Part shown: piece by piece, positions 1 to 11,353 of the stretch | How positions within the stretch are numbered: the first letter of the stretch is position 1 | Layout of the letters: every line of letters begins with the position of its first letter | Assembly: GCF_026460885.1 (NCBI RefSeq) | Contig: NZ_JAOVZW010000003.1 | Coordinates: forward strand, 1 to 64,000 | Reading direction: 5' to 3' | DNA: 64,000 bases | From: Chryseobacterium formosum | GTDB taxonomy: Bacteria; Bacteroidota; Bacteroidia; Flavobacteriales; Weeksellaceae | Program-made: the position numbers and the translations under genes | Notes under the pieces: model-generated | What the model was told of the DNA's origin: nothing | The model's input: only the letters and a program-made list of their open reading frames with translations | The model's database searches: none

Positions 1-549
1 GTCTTTATGACTCGAGGAGTTTTTTTATACCCTAAACTCAAGGATCAGTAGTATCACACCATTATACACATAAACTTCTATGTTTTAGGTTCAAACTATT
101 TATTCAAGATTTATTACTGAGAAGTTAAATCAAAATTTAAAAGTTTATTCACAAGTGAATATCTTTGAAATAGAATTCGAGTATTTGTATTTTATCCTTA
201 ACGAATATATTTTCATTCAATAAGCTATAAAAATATTCAAAAGCCAATATTTTATGAGCCAAGGTTCAAGGCTCACCTCATATCTGAATATTTATATTAA
301 TCATAAAATTTTTTTATTCAAAATATTCCCTAGCTCGGATAGAAAAAGTTATCACTTCACTTGCATTTATCTTTAATCAAATAAATAGAGATTTATAGTT
401 TGTTCCTACTTGTGATGAATTTTGACTTTAATAAGGAGAAGTATATACACTTCATACAAGTTTTCTATCCTTTGAGTAACTAAACAATTATTCACAAAGA
501 TTTGGATATTAGATAATCTAAAAAAGACTAGGCAAAATATAAATTGAAC
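1..549. other. Intergenic region without recognisable gene
   Basis: This AT-rich stretch lies downstream of the minus-strand MgtC-like gene. I see no convincing reading frame, tRNA or clear terminator in it. The only clear structure is a small hairpin at 255-275 (arms TGAGCC and GGCTCA, 9-nt loop). It may hold a decayed gene, an untranslated RNA or the end of a feature that starts before the window. At 549 bases it is the longest gene-free stretch here. Confidence 0.5.
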
Positions 550-1194
550 TTAAAATGCAAAAGAATTTATCTTCGCTTCATTCATCATCATTTTTATCAG
601 TATATCATGATGCCTATTTTTGCCTGTAAGGCGCCATATTGTAACTAAATTTTCTGATGAAAACTGTTGCTTAATAACAATAAATTTAAGATTATTTTCT
701 TTAAACAAACTTTCACAATATTGAAGATCTTCTTTATTTGAAACGACAATTTTATATTCTCTTATCTTATGATTTTTATCGATGAAATTCTGAAAATATG
801 TAAGTGAACTTAAAATTAGTAACACCAAAACAGTTCCTAAAACGGATAAATAAACATATCCTGAACCAACTGCCATTCCGATTGATGCTGTTGCCCAAAT
901 TGTAGTGGCCGTTGTAATTCCGTCGATTTTATTGTCTCCTTTGAAAATTACTCCTGCTCCGAGAAAACCGATTCCAGTAATAATATTTGCAGCTAATCGA
1001 TCAGGATTACTTACCCCGATTTTGATGGAAAGAATAGTAAAAAGACATGAACCGAAGCAAACTAGAATAAAAGTTCTTAATCCTGCAGATTTATTACGGT
1101 ATTCTCGTTCTGTGCCGATGCAAAGACCAAGTAATACTGAAATGAAAATCAGTAACAATTCGTTTTGTATGGAGTGGTCTTTTAAAAAATCCAT
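550..1194 (-). CDS. MgtC/SapB family inner-membrane protein
   Basis: A 214-residue protein with several hydrophobic segments in its first 130 residues, the usual MgtC/SapB membrane domain. The family signature is visible at about residues 24-41: a Gly, then ERE, a Lys and AGLRT. The last 80 residues are soluble and resemble the C-terminal regulatory domain of longer MgtC-like proteins. MgtC proteins are tied to growth at low magnesium and act on membrane ATP synthase or phosphate balance in some pathogens; the role in Bacteroidota is not established. It is transcribed alone, facing the gene-free start of the window. The ATG at 1194 begins a hydrophobic N-terminus, and I see no better start. 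Confidence 0.85.
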   Translation of the reverse strand: MDFLKDHSIQNELLLIFISVLLGLCIGTEREYRNKSAGLRTFILVCFGSCLFTILSIKIGVSNPDRLAANIITGIGFLGAGVIFKGDNKIDGITTATTIWATASIGMAVGSGYVYLSVLGTVLVLLILSSLTYFQNFIDKNHKIREYKIVVSNKEDLQYCESLFKENNLKFIVIKQQFSSENLVTIWRLTGKNRHHDILIKMMMNEAKINSFAF

Positions 1195-1267
1195 TAGCTA
1201 TTATTTTAAATAAAGTTACATTATTTTAAAACATACATACTCAAACATTAATAAACACTTCAGTCTA

Positions 1268-2023
1268 TTAAATCCAATTCATCTTCATTGCTAGAATACA
1301 GGCTTCCGTGGTGTTGGAAACGCGCATTTTTTCAAGAATATTTTGTCTGTGACGATTTACTGTATTAATGCTAATGAATAATATTTCTGCAATTTCTTTA
1401 CTTTTTCTTCCTTGCTTAATCATTTTTAATATTTCTTTTTCACGGAGGGAAAGAAAAGTAGAATTTTCTGTTTCTGTTTGATAAATAATAGTTCCGTTGG
1501 AAGTATTGGAAATCATCCCCAAATACGATTGATTCTGAAAGAAATCGAAATGATAAAGACAAAGTGCTAGTTCAACATTATGATGCTTTGAATTTGAGAA
1601 ATAAAACATTTTATGAATCAAAGATTGTGAGCTATTTAAAATTCTTAATCTGCTCATTACACAAAAATCACTGCGTTTTTCAAAAGGAATCATTTTCATC
1701 ATTTGAAAAAATTGAAGTTCCAAAACATGTTTCTGCAAAACATCTTCGGGATTGAGTTTGTTAAAAAGTTCATCTTCCCAAATGCTTTCAATTTCTTGAG
1801 CATCTTTTTCCTGAAAAATATGTAATTCATCCGCTAACTTTCCCGAGTAAATATAGCTTTTATTATTTTTGAGGTCGCTTAAAATAGCAATTCCGTTTTC
1901 GAGTTGGGCAAAGTCCTTTCCCATTTTTTGCCAATCTTTCAACTGTAGTTTTTCTACTTCTTCGTTTTCGGAAAAATCTTGCTGCAGAAGTTGGTTTTGA
2001 AGGTTAGATTTGGGATTAATCAT
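1268..2023 (-). CDS. LuxR-type HTH transcriptional regulator
   Basis: A 251-residue protein whose last 60 residues form a clear LuxR/GerE helix-turn-helix: LSLREKEILKMI near residue 191, then SKEIAEILFISINTVNRH. The first 180 residues match no sensor domain I can name, though this size and layout is common for orphan LuxR regulators in Chryseobacterium. No receiver-domain aspartate pattern is visible, so it is not an obvious response regulator. It is divergent from the acetyltransferase gene at 2101, with 77 bases between the two starts, so it may act on that promoter; this is inference. Confidence 0.85.
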   Translation of the reverse strand: MINPKSNLQNQLLQQDFSENEEVEKLQLKDWQKMGKDFAQLENGIAILSDLKNNKSYIYSGKLADELHIFQEKDAQEIESIWEDELFNKLNPEDVLQKHVLELQFFQMMKMIPFEKRSDFCVMSRLRILNSSQSLIHKMFYFSNSKHHNVELALCLYHFDFFQNQSYLGMISNTSNGTIIYQTETENSTFLSLREKEILKMIKQGRKSKEIAEILFISINTVNRHRQNILEKMRVSNTTEACILAMKMNWI

Positions 2024-2045
2024 TTAAAATGGTTATTATTCAGTA

Positions 2046-2076
2046 TTGATATTACAATGCAAAGCCTTTATTTTTG
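2046..2076 (+). promoter_or_regulatory. Promoter of the O-acetyltransferase gene
   Basis: A -33 TTG at 2046-2048, a 20-base spacer and the perfect -7 box TATTTTTG at 2069-2076 match the Bacteroidota promoter (TTG, about 20 bases, TAnnTTTG). Transcription would start near 2082, giving a leader of about 20 bases before ATG 2101. Confidence 0.75.
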
Positions 2077-2100
2077 CTTTGTTATTAATGTAAAAATACA

Positions 2101-2661
2101 ATGAATAATCTGAACGAAAAACAAAAAATGCTTTCCGGTGAATTATATGATGCAGGTGATTCTACTTTGGTTGAGGAAAGACAAAGATGTAAAGATTTGT
2201 GTTTCGAATACAACCATCTATTACCATCTAAAATTGAGGAAAGAAAAAGCATAATCAAAAATCTTTTTGGCAAAGCAGCGGATAGATTTCTTATCGAACA
2301 GCCATTTTACTGTGATTACGGCTACAATATAGAGATTGGCGAAAATTTTTATACCAACCACAATGTCATTATTCTCGACTGTGCAAAAGTGACTTTTGGT
2401 GGCAATGTTTTCATCGCTCCCAACTGCGGATTTTATACGGCAGGACATCCTTTAGACACGGAACAAAGAAATAGAGGTTTGGAAGATGCAAAACCCATCA
2501 CAGTAGGAAATAATGTTTGGATTGGCGGCGGTTGCACCATTCTTCCCGGTGTTACGATTGGTGATAATACTGTAATTGGAGCAGGAAGTTTGGTGGTGAA
2601 AGATATTCCTGCTAATGTTCTGGCTTTCGGAAATCCATGTAAAGTAATTCGAGAAATTTAG
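2101..2661 (+). CDS. maa: Maltose/galactoside O-acetyltransferase family protein
   Basis: A 186-residue left-handed beta-helix acetyltransferase of the Maa/LacA/NodL group, which transfers acetyl from acetyl-CoA to a sugar hydroxyl. The N-terminal maltose-acetyltransferase helix (MLSGELYDA type) is at residues 9-18. The catalytic His lies in FYTAGHPLD near residue 117. The hexapeptide repeats run through NNVWIGGGCTILPGVTIG to the C-terminal AFGNPCKVIREI. Length is normal for the family. The cytoplasmic sugar substrate cannot be read from sequence. It has its own promoter and stands alone. Confidence 0.9.
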   Translation: MNNLNEKQKMLSGELYDAGDSTLVEERQRCKDLCFEYNHLLPSKIEERKSIIKNLFGKAADRFLIEQPFYCDYGYNIEIGENFYTNHNVIILDCAKVTFGGNVFIAPNCGFYTAGHPLDTEQRNRGLEDAKPITVGNNVWIGGGCTILPGVTIGDNTVIGAGSLVVKDIPANVLAFGNPCKVIREI

Positions 2662-2748
2662 AATCTTTTAAATTCTCGCTGGTTATTCTGATTTAGTATT
2701 TAAAAACAATAATCTGCGAGATCAAAATCTACTATTTAAATCTAAGAA

Positions 2749-3399
2749 ATGAAAAAAAAAATATTTGCATCCTTGATGATTTTATCTTTTTTTGAAGGAT
2801 TGAAAGCCCAATCTTTAGAAAAAATGACCTGGTTCAATGAGCCATCTCAATGGGAAATCAAAGATAAAAAACTTACAATGACAGTAACACCTCAAAGTGA
2901 TTACTGGAGAATTTCACATTATGGCTTTACGGTTGATGATGCTCCATTTTATTATTCAACCTATGGCGGAGAATTTGAAACAAAAGTGAAAATTACAGGC
3001 GATTACAAAGCCCGTTTTGACCAAATGGGATTGATGCTGAGAATTGATGAACAAAATTATATTAAAGCAGGAGTGGAATTCGTAGATGGAAAATTTAATT
3101 TAAGTACCGTTGTAACCCATAAAACTAGCGATTGGAGTGTGATTGTTTTAGATAAAACGCCGCCTTTTGTCTGGATAAAAGCAGTTCGTAGATTGGATGC
3201 AGTTGAAATTTTTTATTCATTTGATGATAAAGAATATGTGATGATGAGAAATGCTTATTTGCAAGACAACATTCCCGTTAAAGTGGGCTTCATGGCGGCA
3301 AGTCCTGATGGAAATGGTTTTAAAGCAACCTTTGAAAACTTTTCGGTAAAGCATCTTCCGGATCAGCGTCGTTTGGAATGGCTGAAAAAAAATCAGTAA
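2749..3399 (+). CDS. Secreted DUF1349 domain protein
   Basis: A 216-residue protein with an N-terminal signal peptide (MKKKIFASLMILSFFEG, cleavage expected after LKAQ, residue 21). The rest fits DUF1349, a concanavalin-like beta-sandwich related to yeast YkgJ/Regulation-of-enolase proteins: WFNEPSQWEIKDKKL near the start and a C-terminal VGFMAASPDGNGFKATFENF. These proteins are predicted to bind or act on carbohydrates, but no activity is established. It ends just before a strong terminator. Confidence 0.8.
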   Translation: MKKKIFASLMILSFFEGLKAQSLEKMTWFNEPSQWEIKDKKLTMTVTPQSDYWRISHYGFTVDDAPFYYSTYGGEFETKVKITGDYKARFDQMGLMLRIDEQNYIKAGVEFVDGKFNLSTVVTHKTSDWSVIVLDKTPPFVWIKAVRRLDAVEIFYSFDDKEYVMMRNAYLQDNIPVKVGFMAASPDGNGFKATFENFSVKHLPDQRRLEWLKKNQ

Positions 3400-3403
3400 A
3401 CAT

Positions 3404-3440
3404 AAAACTCTCAGATAGATTCTGAGAGTTTATTTTTTTA
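3404..3440 (+). terminator. Rho-independent terminator
   Basis: Stem AAACTCTCAG (3405-3414) pairs with CTGAGAGTTT (3422-3431) across a 7-base loop and is followed by a T-rich run. It ends the DUF1349 transcript. Confidence 0.85.
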
Positions 3441-3520
3441 GGAGCCAGGAACCTGCTCTTCACTGTATCTTTTGCTCCACTTCGTTCCGCAAAAGGATGT
3501 CGTTACGATCAGGGCTAAAA
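3438..3520. repeat. Dispersed intergenic palindromic element, copy 1
   Basis: Bases from GGAGCC (3441) to AGGGCTAAAA (ending 3520) match, at both ends, a second element at 48700-48811. Shared parts are GGAGCC, GGAACCTGCT, TTCACT and, at the far end, ATCAGGGCTAAAA. The ends are inverted (TTTTAG...GCC against GGCTAAAA) and the centre folds as CTTTTGC (3469-3475) with GCAAAAG (3489-3495). I recall similar TAGCCCTGAT...GGCTCC elements between genes in other Flavobacteriia; that is memory, not a search. It sits between the DUF1349 and ligA genes, which converge. Confidence 0.65.
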
Positions 3521-3577
3521 TTTTCGGTATACTTACAAATTTTTGCAGATAGAATATCAACCTTTGCCTTAATCTTT

Positions 3578-5593
<2,016 letters not shown>

Positions 5594-5597
5594 TCAA

Positions 5598-5605
5598 CAA
5601 AAATA
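5598..5605 (-). promoter_or_regulatory. -7 box of ligA
   Basis: TATTTTTG on the minus strand fits TAnnTTTG and lies 20 bases upstream of the ligA ATG. I see no convincing -33 TTG at the usual distance. Confidence 0.5.
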
Positions 5606-5695
5606 ATAAGTATTGCGGAGAAAATGGCGATTAAAATTAAGATTAAATTCAGGAAATGTTTAAATTCATTTTAAAGCTAATCAGGAATCTCTTTC

Positions 5696-5703
5696 TACCT
5701 TTG
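5696..5703 (+). promoter_or_regulatory. -7 box upstream of glycerophosphodiesterase gene
   Basis: TACCTTTG matches TAnnTTTG. If used, it gives a leader of about 95 bases before ATG 5804. The -33 region is poor. Confidence 0.45.
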
Positions 5704-5803
5704 CGCTCAAATCTATTTATATCATTATATTGTTTTAAATTTCAGTTTTAAAATAGATTTCATTCTAACTGAAAAAATAATAATGCAGAAGAATAATTAA
5801 ATT

Positions 5804-6550
5804 ATGAAAAAGTTTATCTTAGGGTTTGCAGTTTTAACGACAGCTTTTATGAATGCACAAACTCAAATTATCGCACACAGAGGTTATTTTCAAACCAATC
5901 CTCCAACAACAGAAAATTCTATCAAAGCATTAGAGAATGCACAGAAATTAAAAATTTACGGAGCTGAATTCGACGTGAGAATGACGAAAGACGGTGTTTT
6001 GGTCATTAATCATGATGAGCATCACGGAAAAATGATTATTGAAGAAACCGATTTCAAAGAATTGGAAAAATTAAAACTTTCAAACGGTGAAAAGCTTCCA
6101 ACCTTAAAAGATTATTTGAAACAAGGGAAGAAAGACCAATCTTTGAAGCTAATTATCGAAATTAAACCGATTAAATCTCAGGAAAAAGAAAATGAGATTG
6201 TGGCAAAAACCATTAAAATGGTAAAAGATATGAAGCTTGAATCTCAAAGTGAATTTATCTCGTTTAGCTTAAATATCTGTAAGGAAATTAAAATGGTTGA
6301 ACCTAAATTTAAAGTTCAATATCTAAATGGAGAATTATCTCCTGAGCAAATCAAGAGTGAAAATTTAGATGGTTTAGATTATCATTTTAGTGTTTTTCAG
6401 AAAAATCCAACTTGGATCTCGGAAGCTAAATCTTTAGGATTGATTACAAATTCCTGGACGGTAAACGATATGAAAGTTTACGAAGAATTAAAAGCTCATG
6501 GAATTGGATTTGTTACGACCAACATTCCGGATCAGTTGAAAGGGAAATAA
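5804..6550 (+). CDS. Secreted glycerophosphodiester phosphodiesterase
   Basis: A 248-residue GDPD-family TIM-barrel enzyme that hydrolyses glycerophosphodiesters to sn-glycerol 3-phosphate and an alcohol. A signal peptide (residues 1-18, ending MNAQ) points to the periplasm. Family residues are visible: IAHRGYF (catalytic His-Arg, about 23-29), ENS near residue 38, EFDVRMTKDG (metal-binding Glu/Asp, about 54) and INHDEHHG (second catalytic His, about 70). It is followed by a terminator and then, in the same direction, by the SusC/SusD/phosphatase genes, which suggests a shared role in phosphoester use. Confidence 0.92.
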   Translation: MKKFILGFAVLTTAFMNAQTQIIAHRGYFQTNPPTTENSIKALENAQKLKIYGAEFDVRMTKDGVLVINHDEHHGKMIIEETDFKELEKLKLSNGEKLPTLKDYLKQGKKDQSLKLIIEIKPIKSQEKENEIVAKTIKMVKDMKLESQSEFISFSLNICKEIKMVEPKFKVQYLNGELSPEQIKSENLDGLDYHFSVFQKNPTWISEAKSLGLITNSWTVNDMKVYEELKAHGIGFVTTNIPDQLKGK

Positions 6551-6578
6551 AATTCAGCTAAAATAAATTCCAAATATA

Positions 6579-6609
6579 AATCTGTCTCAAACTGAGGCAG
6601 ATTTTTTTC
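6579..6609 (+). terminator. Rho-independent terminator
   Basis: AATCTGTCTC pairs with GAGGCAGATT (one G-T wobble) and is followed by seven T. It ends the glycerophosphodiesterase transcript. Confidence 0.8.
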
Positions 6610-6880
6610 TTTAAAAACAAATTGTTTTAAACTTAAAATACTTCGTGGTATTTATGTGGTATGTTTTATTTTCTCAGGAAAAGACAATAAAGGTATGCGA
6701 AAATAATTCACTTTTTGTATTAAAAATAGTTCATTCTTTTAACGGTCTGTAATTTAAAAGTTTATGAATATTCGTTAATCATAAATTAATATGATGTTTA
6801 AAAATTATTTAAAATATGTTAAAATGATATTAAAGTTATGCTCGTCATAGCTTTCTAATTTTGCGCAAACAAAAAAGTAT
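6610..6880. other. Leader region of the susC gene
   Basis: With the terminator just upstream, this makes a 330-base gap. It is AT-rich and holds no reading frame I trust. The -7 box TAATTTTG at 6856-6863 is the only clear signal. The AT-rich stretch at 6720-6850 could bind a regulator, but I see no dyad there. Confidence 0.5.
6856..6863 (+). promoter_or_regulatory. -7 box of susC-like gene
   Basis: TAATTTTG matches TAnnTTTG 17 bases upstream of ATG 6881. The expected -33 TTG is not obvious, which may mean activator dependence. Confidence 0.55.
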
Positions 6881-9859
6881 ATGCGTAAAGAGACTCAAAA
6901 ATTACTTTTTTTATCTGTTTTGGGATTGGTGAGTGTAAATATTGCAGCTCAAGAGCAGGTAAAGAAAGATTCCATCAAAACAATAGATGAAGTTGTAGTG
7001 ACGGCTCTTGGTATCAAAAGGCAGGATAGATCTTTAGGATATGTTGCAGAAACCATTAAGTCTGACGAATTATTAAAGACTCAGAACAACAACTGGTCGC
7101 AAGCATTGGAAGGAAAAGTTGCCGGTCTGAAAATTCAGACAGCGGGAGCTGGACCATTAGGTAGTTCGATTATTAAATTGAGAGGTGATATTTCAATGAA
7201 TCCTGATCAAAATAATGCATTAATCGTTGTAGATGGTGTTCCTTTAAATAATAATACAACCGGAACCGGTTTCTCATCATACGGAGCAGGAGCGAAAGCA
7301 GATTTACCAATCGATTATGGAAATGGAATTAATACCATAAATCCTGACGATATTGAATCAGTTACGGTGCTGAAAGGTTCTACTGCATCTGCATTATACG
7401 GTTCAAGAGGAGCGGGTGGTGCAATTATGATCACTACAAAATCCGGGAAAAGCAGAAAAGGAAAAGTTCAGGTAAGTTTGAATTCTTATTCGAGTTACGA
7501 TACAGTTTTGAAATGGCCGGATTATCAGTATGAATATGGTCAGGGAACGATGCAGAAAGATACAAAAGGAAATTATTTCTATTCATATCAAGCTTCTGCA
7601 GATGGTGTAAATACAGGTGGAACGAGTAGTGCTTTCGGACCAAGATTCGCAGGACAGTATTATTTTCAGTATGATCCGACAATAGAAGGACAAAGTGCAG
7701 AAAGAAAATTGTGGCAGCCTTACAAGAATAATATTAAAGATTTCTGGGAAACAGGAACTACTTTTTCAAATAATATTTCGGTTGAGGCTTCCAATGACAA
7801 TACAGCATTCCGTTCTTCTCTTACTTATTTGAAAAATGAGTGGATGATGCCAAATACAGGGTTTGATAGATTTAATGCAGCGTTTTCAGTTGATCACAAG
7901 CTAAGTGAAAAACTAAAAATGGGTATTAAATTAAATTATAATAAAACCAAAAGTGATAATTTACCTGCTACAGGATATAGCAATCAGTCGATTTCATATT
8001 TCATGATTTTCCAGAATCCAAATGTTGACTTATCATGGTATAGACCGATCTGGAAAAAAGGTCAGGAGCAAATTGATCAGGTACACCCGTTCAGTTCATT
8101 TATTGATAATCCTTATCTGATTGCCTATGAAATGCTGAATGGTGTAGACAAAAACTTTCTTACCGGAAATGTAAATCTTAATTATAAAATTACCAAAAAC
8201 CTGGAGGTGATGGTAAGATCCGGAATGGAATTGAATAACGAATTGCGTACCCAAAAAAGACCTTGGAGTTCTGCAAATTACCTTCAGGGAATGTACAGAG
8301 AGCAGCATATAAGATTAATGGATCTTAATAATGATGTTTTATTTACTTACAAGAAACAGTTTAACGAAGATTTCGATTTCAGTGCATCGGTCGGAGGAAA
8401 CATCCGTTATACTGAATATACAATGAATGATTACTTGGCGGAAGGATTGCTAAAACCAGGTGTTTACACAATGCCAAATGCAATATCAACCATTATAAAA
8501 TTTGCAAAGCCAAACGACAAACAGGTAAACAGTACTTATGCTTTAGCAACTTTAGGATATCAGAATAAAATGTTTTTGGATCTTACAGCCAGAAACGACT
8601 GGAGCAGTACTTTGCCAAAGGAAAACAGATCTTATTTCTATCCATCGGTAGGAACTTCATTTATCCTTTCAGATATTTTTAAACTGACTTCGGATAAGTT
8701 TAATTATTGGAAACTGAGAGCCTCATGGTCAAAAGTAGGAAATGATACAGATCCTTATTTATTGATTAAATATTATAACAACAGTGATTTCAACGGATCC
8801 GTAGAATCTCCGTCACTGTATCCAAATCCGAATCTTCGACCAAACATGATTTCGAATATGGAGGCAGGAATGGATATAAGTATTCTTAAAAACAGAATCA
8901 ATTACACGATTACAGCCTATCAGAACAATTCAAAAGATCAGATTGTAAAAATCCCAACTTTATGGGAAACAGGCTACAGTAACAGAATGATCAATGCCGG
9001 AGAAGTAAGAAACAGAGGTTTAGAAATGACTTTAAATACGTTTCCTGTCAGAAACAAAAACTTTTCATGGAGCGTAAATGCAAACTGGTCGATGAACACA
9101 AACAAAATTTTATCTCTTCCAGAAGAATTTAAGGGTGAACCTTACACAATGGGAAGTGTAGGTGGAGTTGTTTACTATAATGCTTTCGTTGGCGGTTCGT
9201 TGGGAGATATGTATGGTTATGGGTTGATGTATTCTCCGGATGGTCAGGTAATTTATAACGCTACAGATGGTTTGACGGGTAAGCCAACGCAGATGAAAAA
9301 AATAGGAAATGCGTATGCGAAATGGCGTGCAGGAATTCAAAATGAATTCAAATATAAAAATTTTACGGTGAGCTTCTCATTTGATGGTCAGTATAAAGGA
9401 ATGGCTTATTCGCAATCGCATCACAAGATGTCAGAACAGGGAAAATTGGGTCATACATTGGCTGGAAGAGATAATCCGGGAGGTTTAATTATCGGAAATG
9501 GGGTTGTACAAAATCCAGACGGATCATTCTCACCGAATACAAAAGGTATTTTGGCTTCGGCTTATTACGCAGATTATTACAGAAGGGCCAATGTAGAAAC
9601 AAATACTTTCGACACTTCTTTCATTAAATTAAGAGATGCAAGAATTGCCTATACTTTTCCTAAAAATGTTACCGAACAGCTAAAAATCACAGATCTTACA
9701 CTTTCATTATTCGGAAGGAATCTTTGGATGTGGACGAAGTTTCCATTATTTGATCCTGAAGCTGCAACTCTCAATGATAATCAAATTACACCGGGTGTTG
9801 AGATGGGGCAGTTGCCAACAGCGAGAACAGTAGGTATTCAGCTTAACGTTAAATTTTAA
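6881..9859 (+). CDS. SusC/RagA family TonB-linked outer-membrane protein
   Basis: A 992-residue TonB-dependent transporter that imports a bound substrate across the outer membrane with a SusD lipoprotein lid. A signal peptide (1-23, ending IAAQ) is followed almost at once by the TonB-box region (IDEVVVTALGIKR, about 34-46). The usual N-terminal carboxypeptidase-regulatory-like domain is absent. The plug carries LRGDIS, ALIVVDGVPL and the SusC signature VTVLKGSTASALYGSRGA, about 165-182. The beta barrel follows and ends with an aromatic-rich strand (VGIQLNVKF). The substrate cannot be read from sequence; phosphodiesterase and phosphatase neighbours suggest a phosphorylated compound. Confidence 0.95.
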   Translation: MRKETQKLLFLSVLGLVSVNIAAQEQVKKDSIKTIDEVVVTALGIKRQDRSLGYVAETIKSDELLKTQNNNWSQALEGKVAGLKIQTAGAGPLGSSIIKLRGDISMNPDQNNALIVVDGVPLNNNTTGTGFSSYGAGAKADLPIDYGNGINTINPDDIESVTVLKGSTASALYGSRGAGGAIMITTKSGKSRKGKVQVSLNSYSSYDTVLKWPDYQYEYGQGTMQKDTKGNYFYSYQASADGVNTGGTSSAFGPRFAGQYYFQYDPTIEGQSAERKLWQPYKNNIKDFWETGTTFSNNISVEASNDNTAFRSSLTYLKNEWMMPNTGFDRFNAAFSVDHKLSEKLKMGIKLNYNKTKSDNLPATGYSNQSISYFMIFQNPNVDLSWYRPIWKKGQEQIDQVHPFSSFIDNPYLIAYEMLNGVDKNFLTGNVNLNYKITKNLEVMVRSGMELNNELRTQKRPWSSANYLQGMYREQHIRLMDLNNDVLFTYKKQFNEDFDFSASVGGNIRYTEYTMNDYLAEGLLKPGVYTMPNAISTIIKFAKPNDKQVNSTYALATLGYQNKMFLDLTARNDWSSTLPKENRSYFYPSVGTSFILSDIFKLTSDKFNYWKLRASWSKVGNDTDPYLLIKYYNNSDFNGSVESPSLYPNPNLRPNMISNMEAGMDISILKNRINYTITAYQNNSKDQIVKIPTLWETGYSNRMINAGEVRNRGLEMTLNTFPVRNKNFSWSVNANWSMNTNKILSLPEEFKGEPYTMGSVGGVVYYNAFVGGSLGDMYGYGLMYSPDGQVIYNATDGLTGKPTQMKKIGNAYAKWRAGIQNEFKYKNFTVSFSFDGQYKGMAYSQSHHKMSEQGKLGHTLAGRDNPGGLIIGNGVVQNPDGSFSPNTKGILASAYYADYYRRANVETNTFDTSFIKLRDARIAYTFPKNVTEQLKITDLTLSLFGRNLWMWTKFPLFDPEAATLNDNQITPGVEMGQLPTARTVGIQLNVKF

Positions 9860-9869
9860 AATTTTAATC

Positions 9870-11324
9870 ATGAAAAAATTACTTTTAAATATAGTATTAA
9901 TTGCAGGAATTGGTATGATCTCAGTTTCTTGTGACAGAAATCTGGATGAAGTAAATGTTGACGAAAGCAGGATAAATCAACCTGTAGCTTCAAAACTTTT
10001 GGTTCCTATACAGTACAACATGGCGGCAGTTAATTATATGCGTGCCAATGATTTTACATTTGATATTATGCAGGTGTCATTAGATTTTCCCAATGAAGGA
10101 AACACTTTGAGCAGATACAATATTACTGAAAACACAGGTGCCGGTTTTTGGAATAACAGCTACAAATGGCTTAAGCAAATTAAAGACATGAGAGATGCCG
10201 CAGAAAGAGATAATGATCCCAATTATCGGGCAATTTCTATGGTACTAAATGCATGGGTTTATTCTAATCTTACAGATACTTACGGCGATGTTCCTTTTTC
10301 TGAAGCTTCAAATCTGGATGAAGGAGTCACTCAGCCAAAATTTGATAAGCAGAAAGATATTTATGTGAAATTGTTGGATGAATTAAAAACGGCTAACTCA
10401 CTTTTTGTAACAACTAAAACGCTTACAGGTTCAGATATTTTCTATAAAGCAGAAAGTGATGCAAACGGAATTATAAACTGGAAAAAATTCTGTAATTCTC
10501 TTTCATTAAGATTATTAACCAGAATATTAAAGAAAAACGGAGAAGTTAACGTCAACGAAAGAATTTTAGAAATCGTAAATGATCCTACAAAATATCCTGT
10601 TTTTCAAAGCAATGCAGAAACGGCAAAAGTAAGTGTAACAGGAGTTGCGCCACTACTTCCTCCAATTGCCAGACCGCAGGATTTTACGACGGGAAGAGTA
10701 GCTTCTGAGTTTTTTGTAGAAACATTAAAGGCAAATAACGATCCCAGAATGGCGTTGTTTTTTGGTCAGGCTAAAAATATTGCTCCACCGCAGGCAAATA
10801 TTGGCTACAAAGGTGCTCCTACAGGATATGCGTATGGAACAACCTTTAATTATCAACCTTCGAATATGAATCAGAATTTAGCAAAAGCACCACTGAATAT
10901 TTTGATTTTCCCGTATGCTGAATTACAATTTATCCTTTCTGAATTATCTTTTAAAGGAATTATTCCCGGAAATGCACAAACTTTCTATGAAAATGGAGTA
11001 AAAGCAGCAATCGAACAATGGGGAACAGCCGTACCAACTAACTATTTTGCAAATTCAAATGTGGCTTACAATAATTCTTTAGAAAGAATCATGTTGCAAA
11101 AGTATGTAGCGTTGTTTTTTGTAGATCAGCAGCAATGGTTTGAAAAAAGAAGAACCGGTTTTCCTGTACTTCCAAATAACGGAGGGCTTTTAAACAATGG
11201 TATGCTTCCTTCACGATTGATGTATCCGCCAAATCCCAGAGTTTTAAATGCAACAAACTATCAAGCGGCAGTTCAGCAAATGGGTGGTGACAATATCAAT
11301 GTAAAAATGTGGTGGAACCAGTAA
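9870..11324 (+). CDS. SusD/RagB family outer-membrane lipoprotein
   Basis: A 484-residue partner of the upstream SusC protein. The lipobox is VSVSC with Cys21, so it is lipid-anchored on the cell surface. The body fits the SusD-like_2 group: WNNSYKWLKQIKDMRDAA near residue 95, NAWVYSNLTDTYGDVPFSEA near 127-146, and the C-terminal MLQKYVALFFVDQQQWFEKRRTG region. It starts 10 bases after the susC stop, so the pair is one operon. SusD-like_2 proteins often bind non-starch ligands. Confidence 0.94.
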   Translation: MKKLLLNIVLIAGIGMISVSCDRNLDEVNVDESRINQPVASKLLVPIQYNMAAVNYMRANDFTFDIMQVSLDFPNEGNTLSRYNITENTGAGFWNNSYKWLKQIKDMRDAAERDNDPNYRAISMVLNAWVYSNLTDTYGDVPFSEASNLDEGVTQPKFDKQKDIYVKLLDELKTANSLFVTTKTLTGSDIFYKAESDANGIINWKKFCNSLSLRLLTRILKKNGEVNVNERILEIVNDPTKYPVFQSNAETAKVSVTGVAPLLPPIARPQDFTTGRVASEFFVETLKANNDPRMALFFGQAKNIAPPQANIGYKGAPTGYAYGTTFNYQPSNMNQNLAKAPLNILIFPYAELQFILSELSFKGIIPGNAQTFYENGVKAAIEQWGTAVPTNYFANSNVAYNNSLERIMLQKYVALFFVDQQQWFEKRRTGFPVLPNNGGLLNNGMLPSRLMYPPNPRVLNATNYQAAVQQMGGDNINVKMWWNQ

Positions 11325-11353
11325 TTCTAAATTAATCAATAATCTAAATCAAT

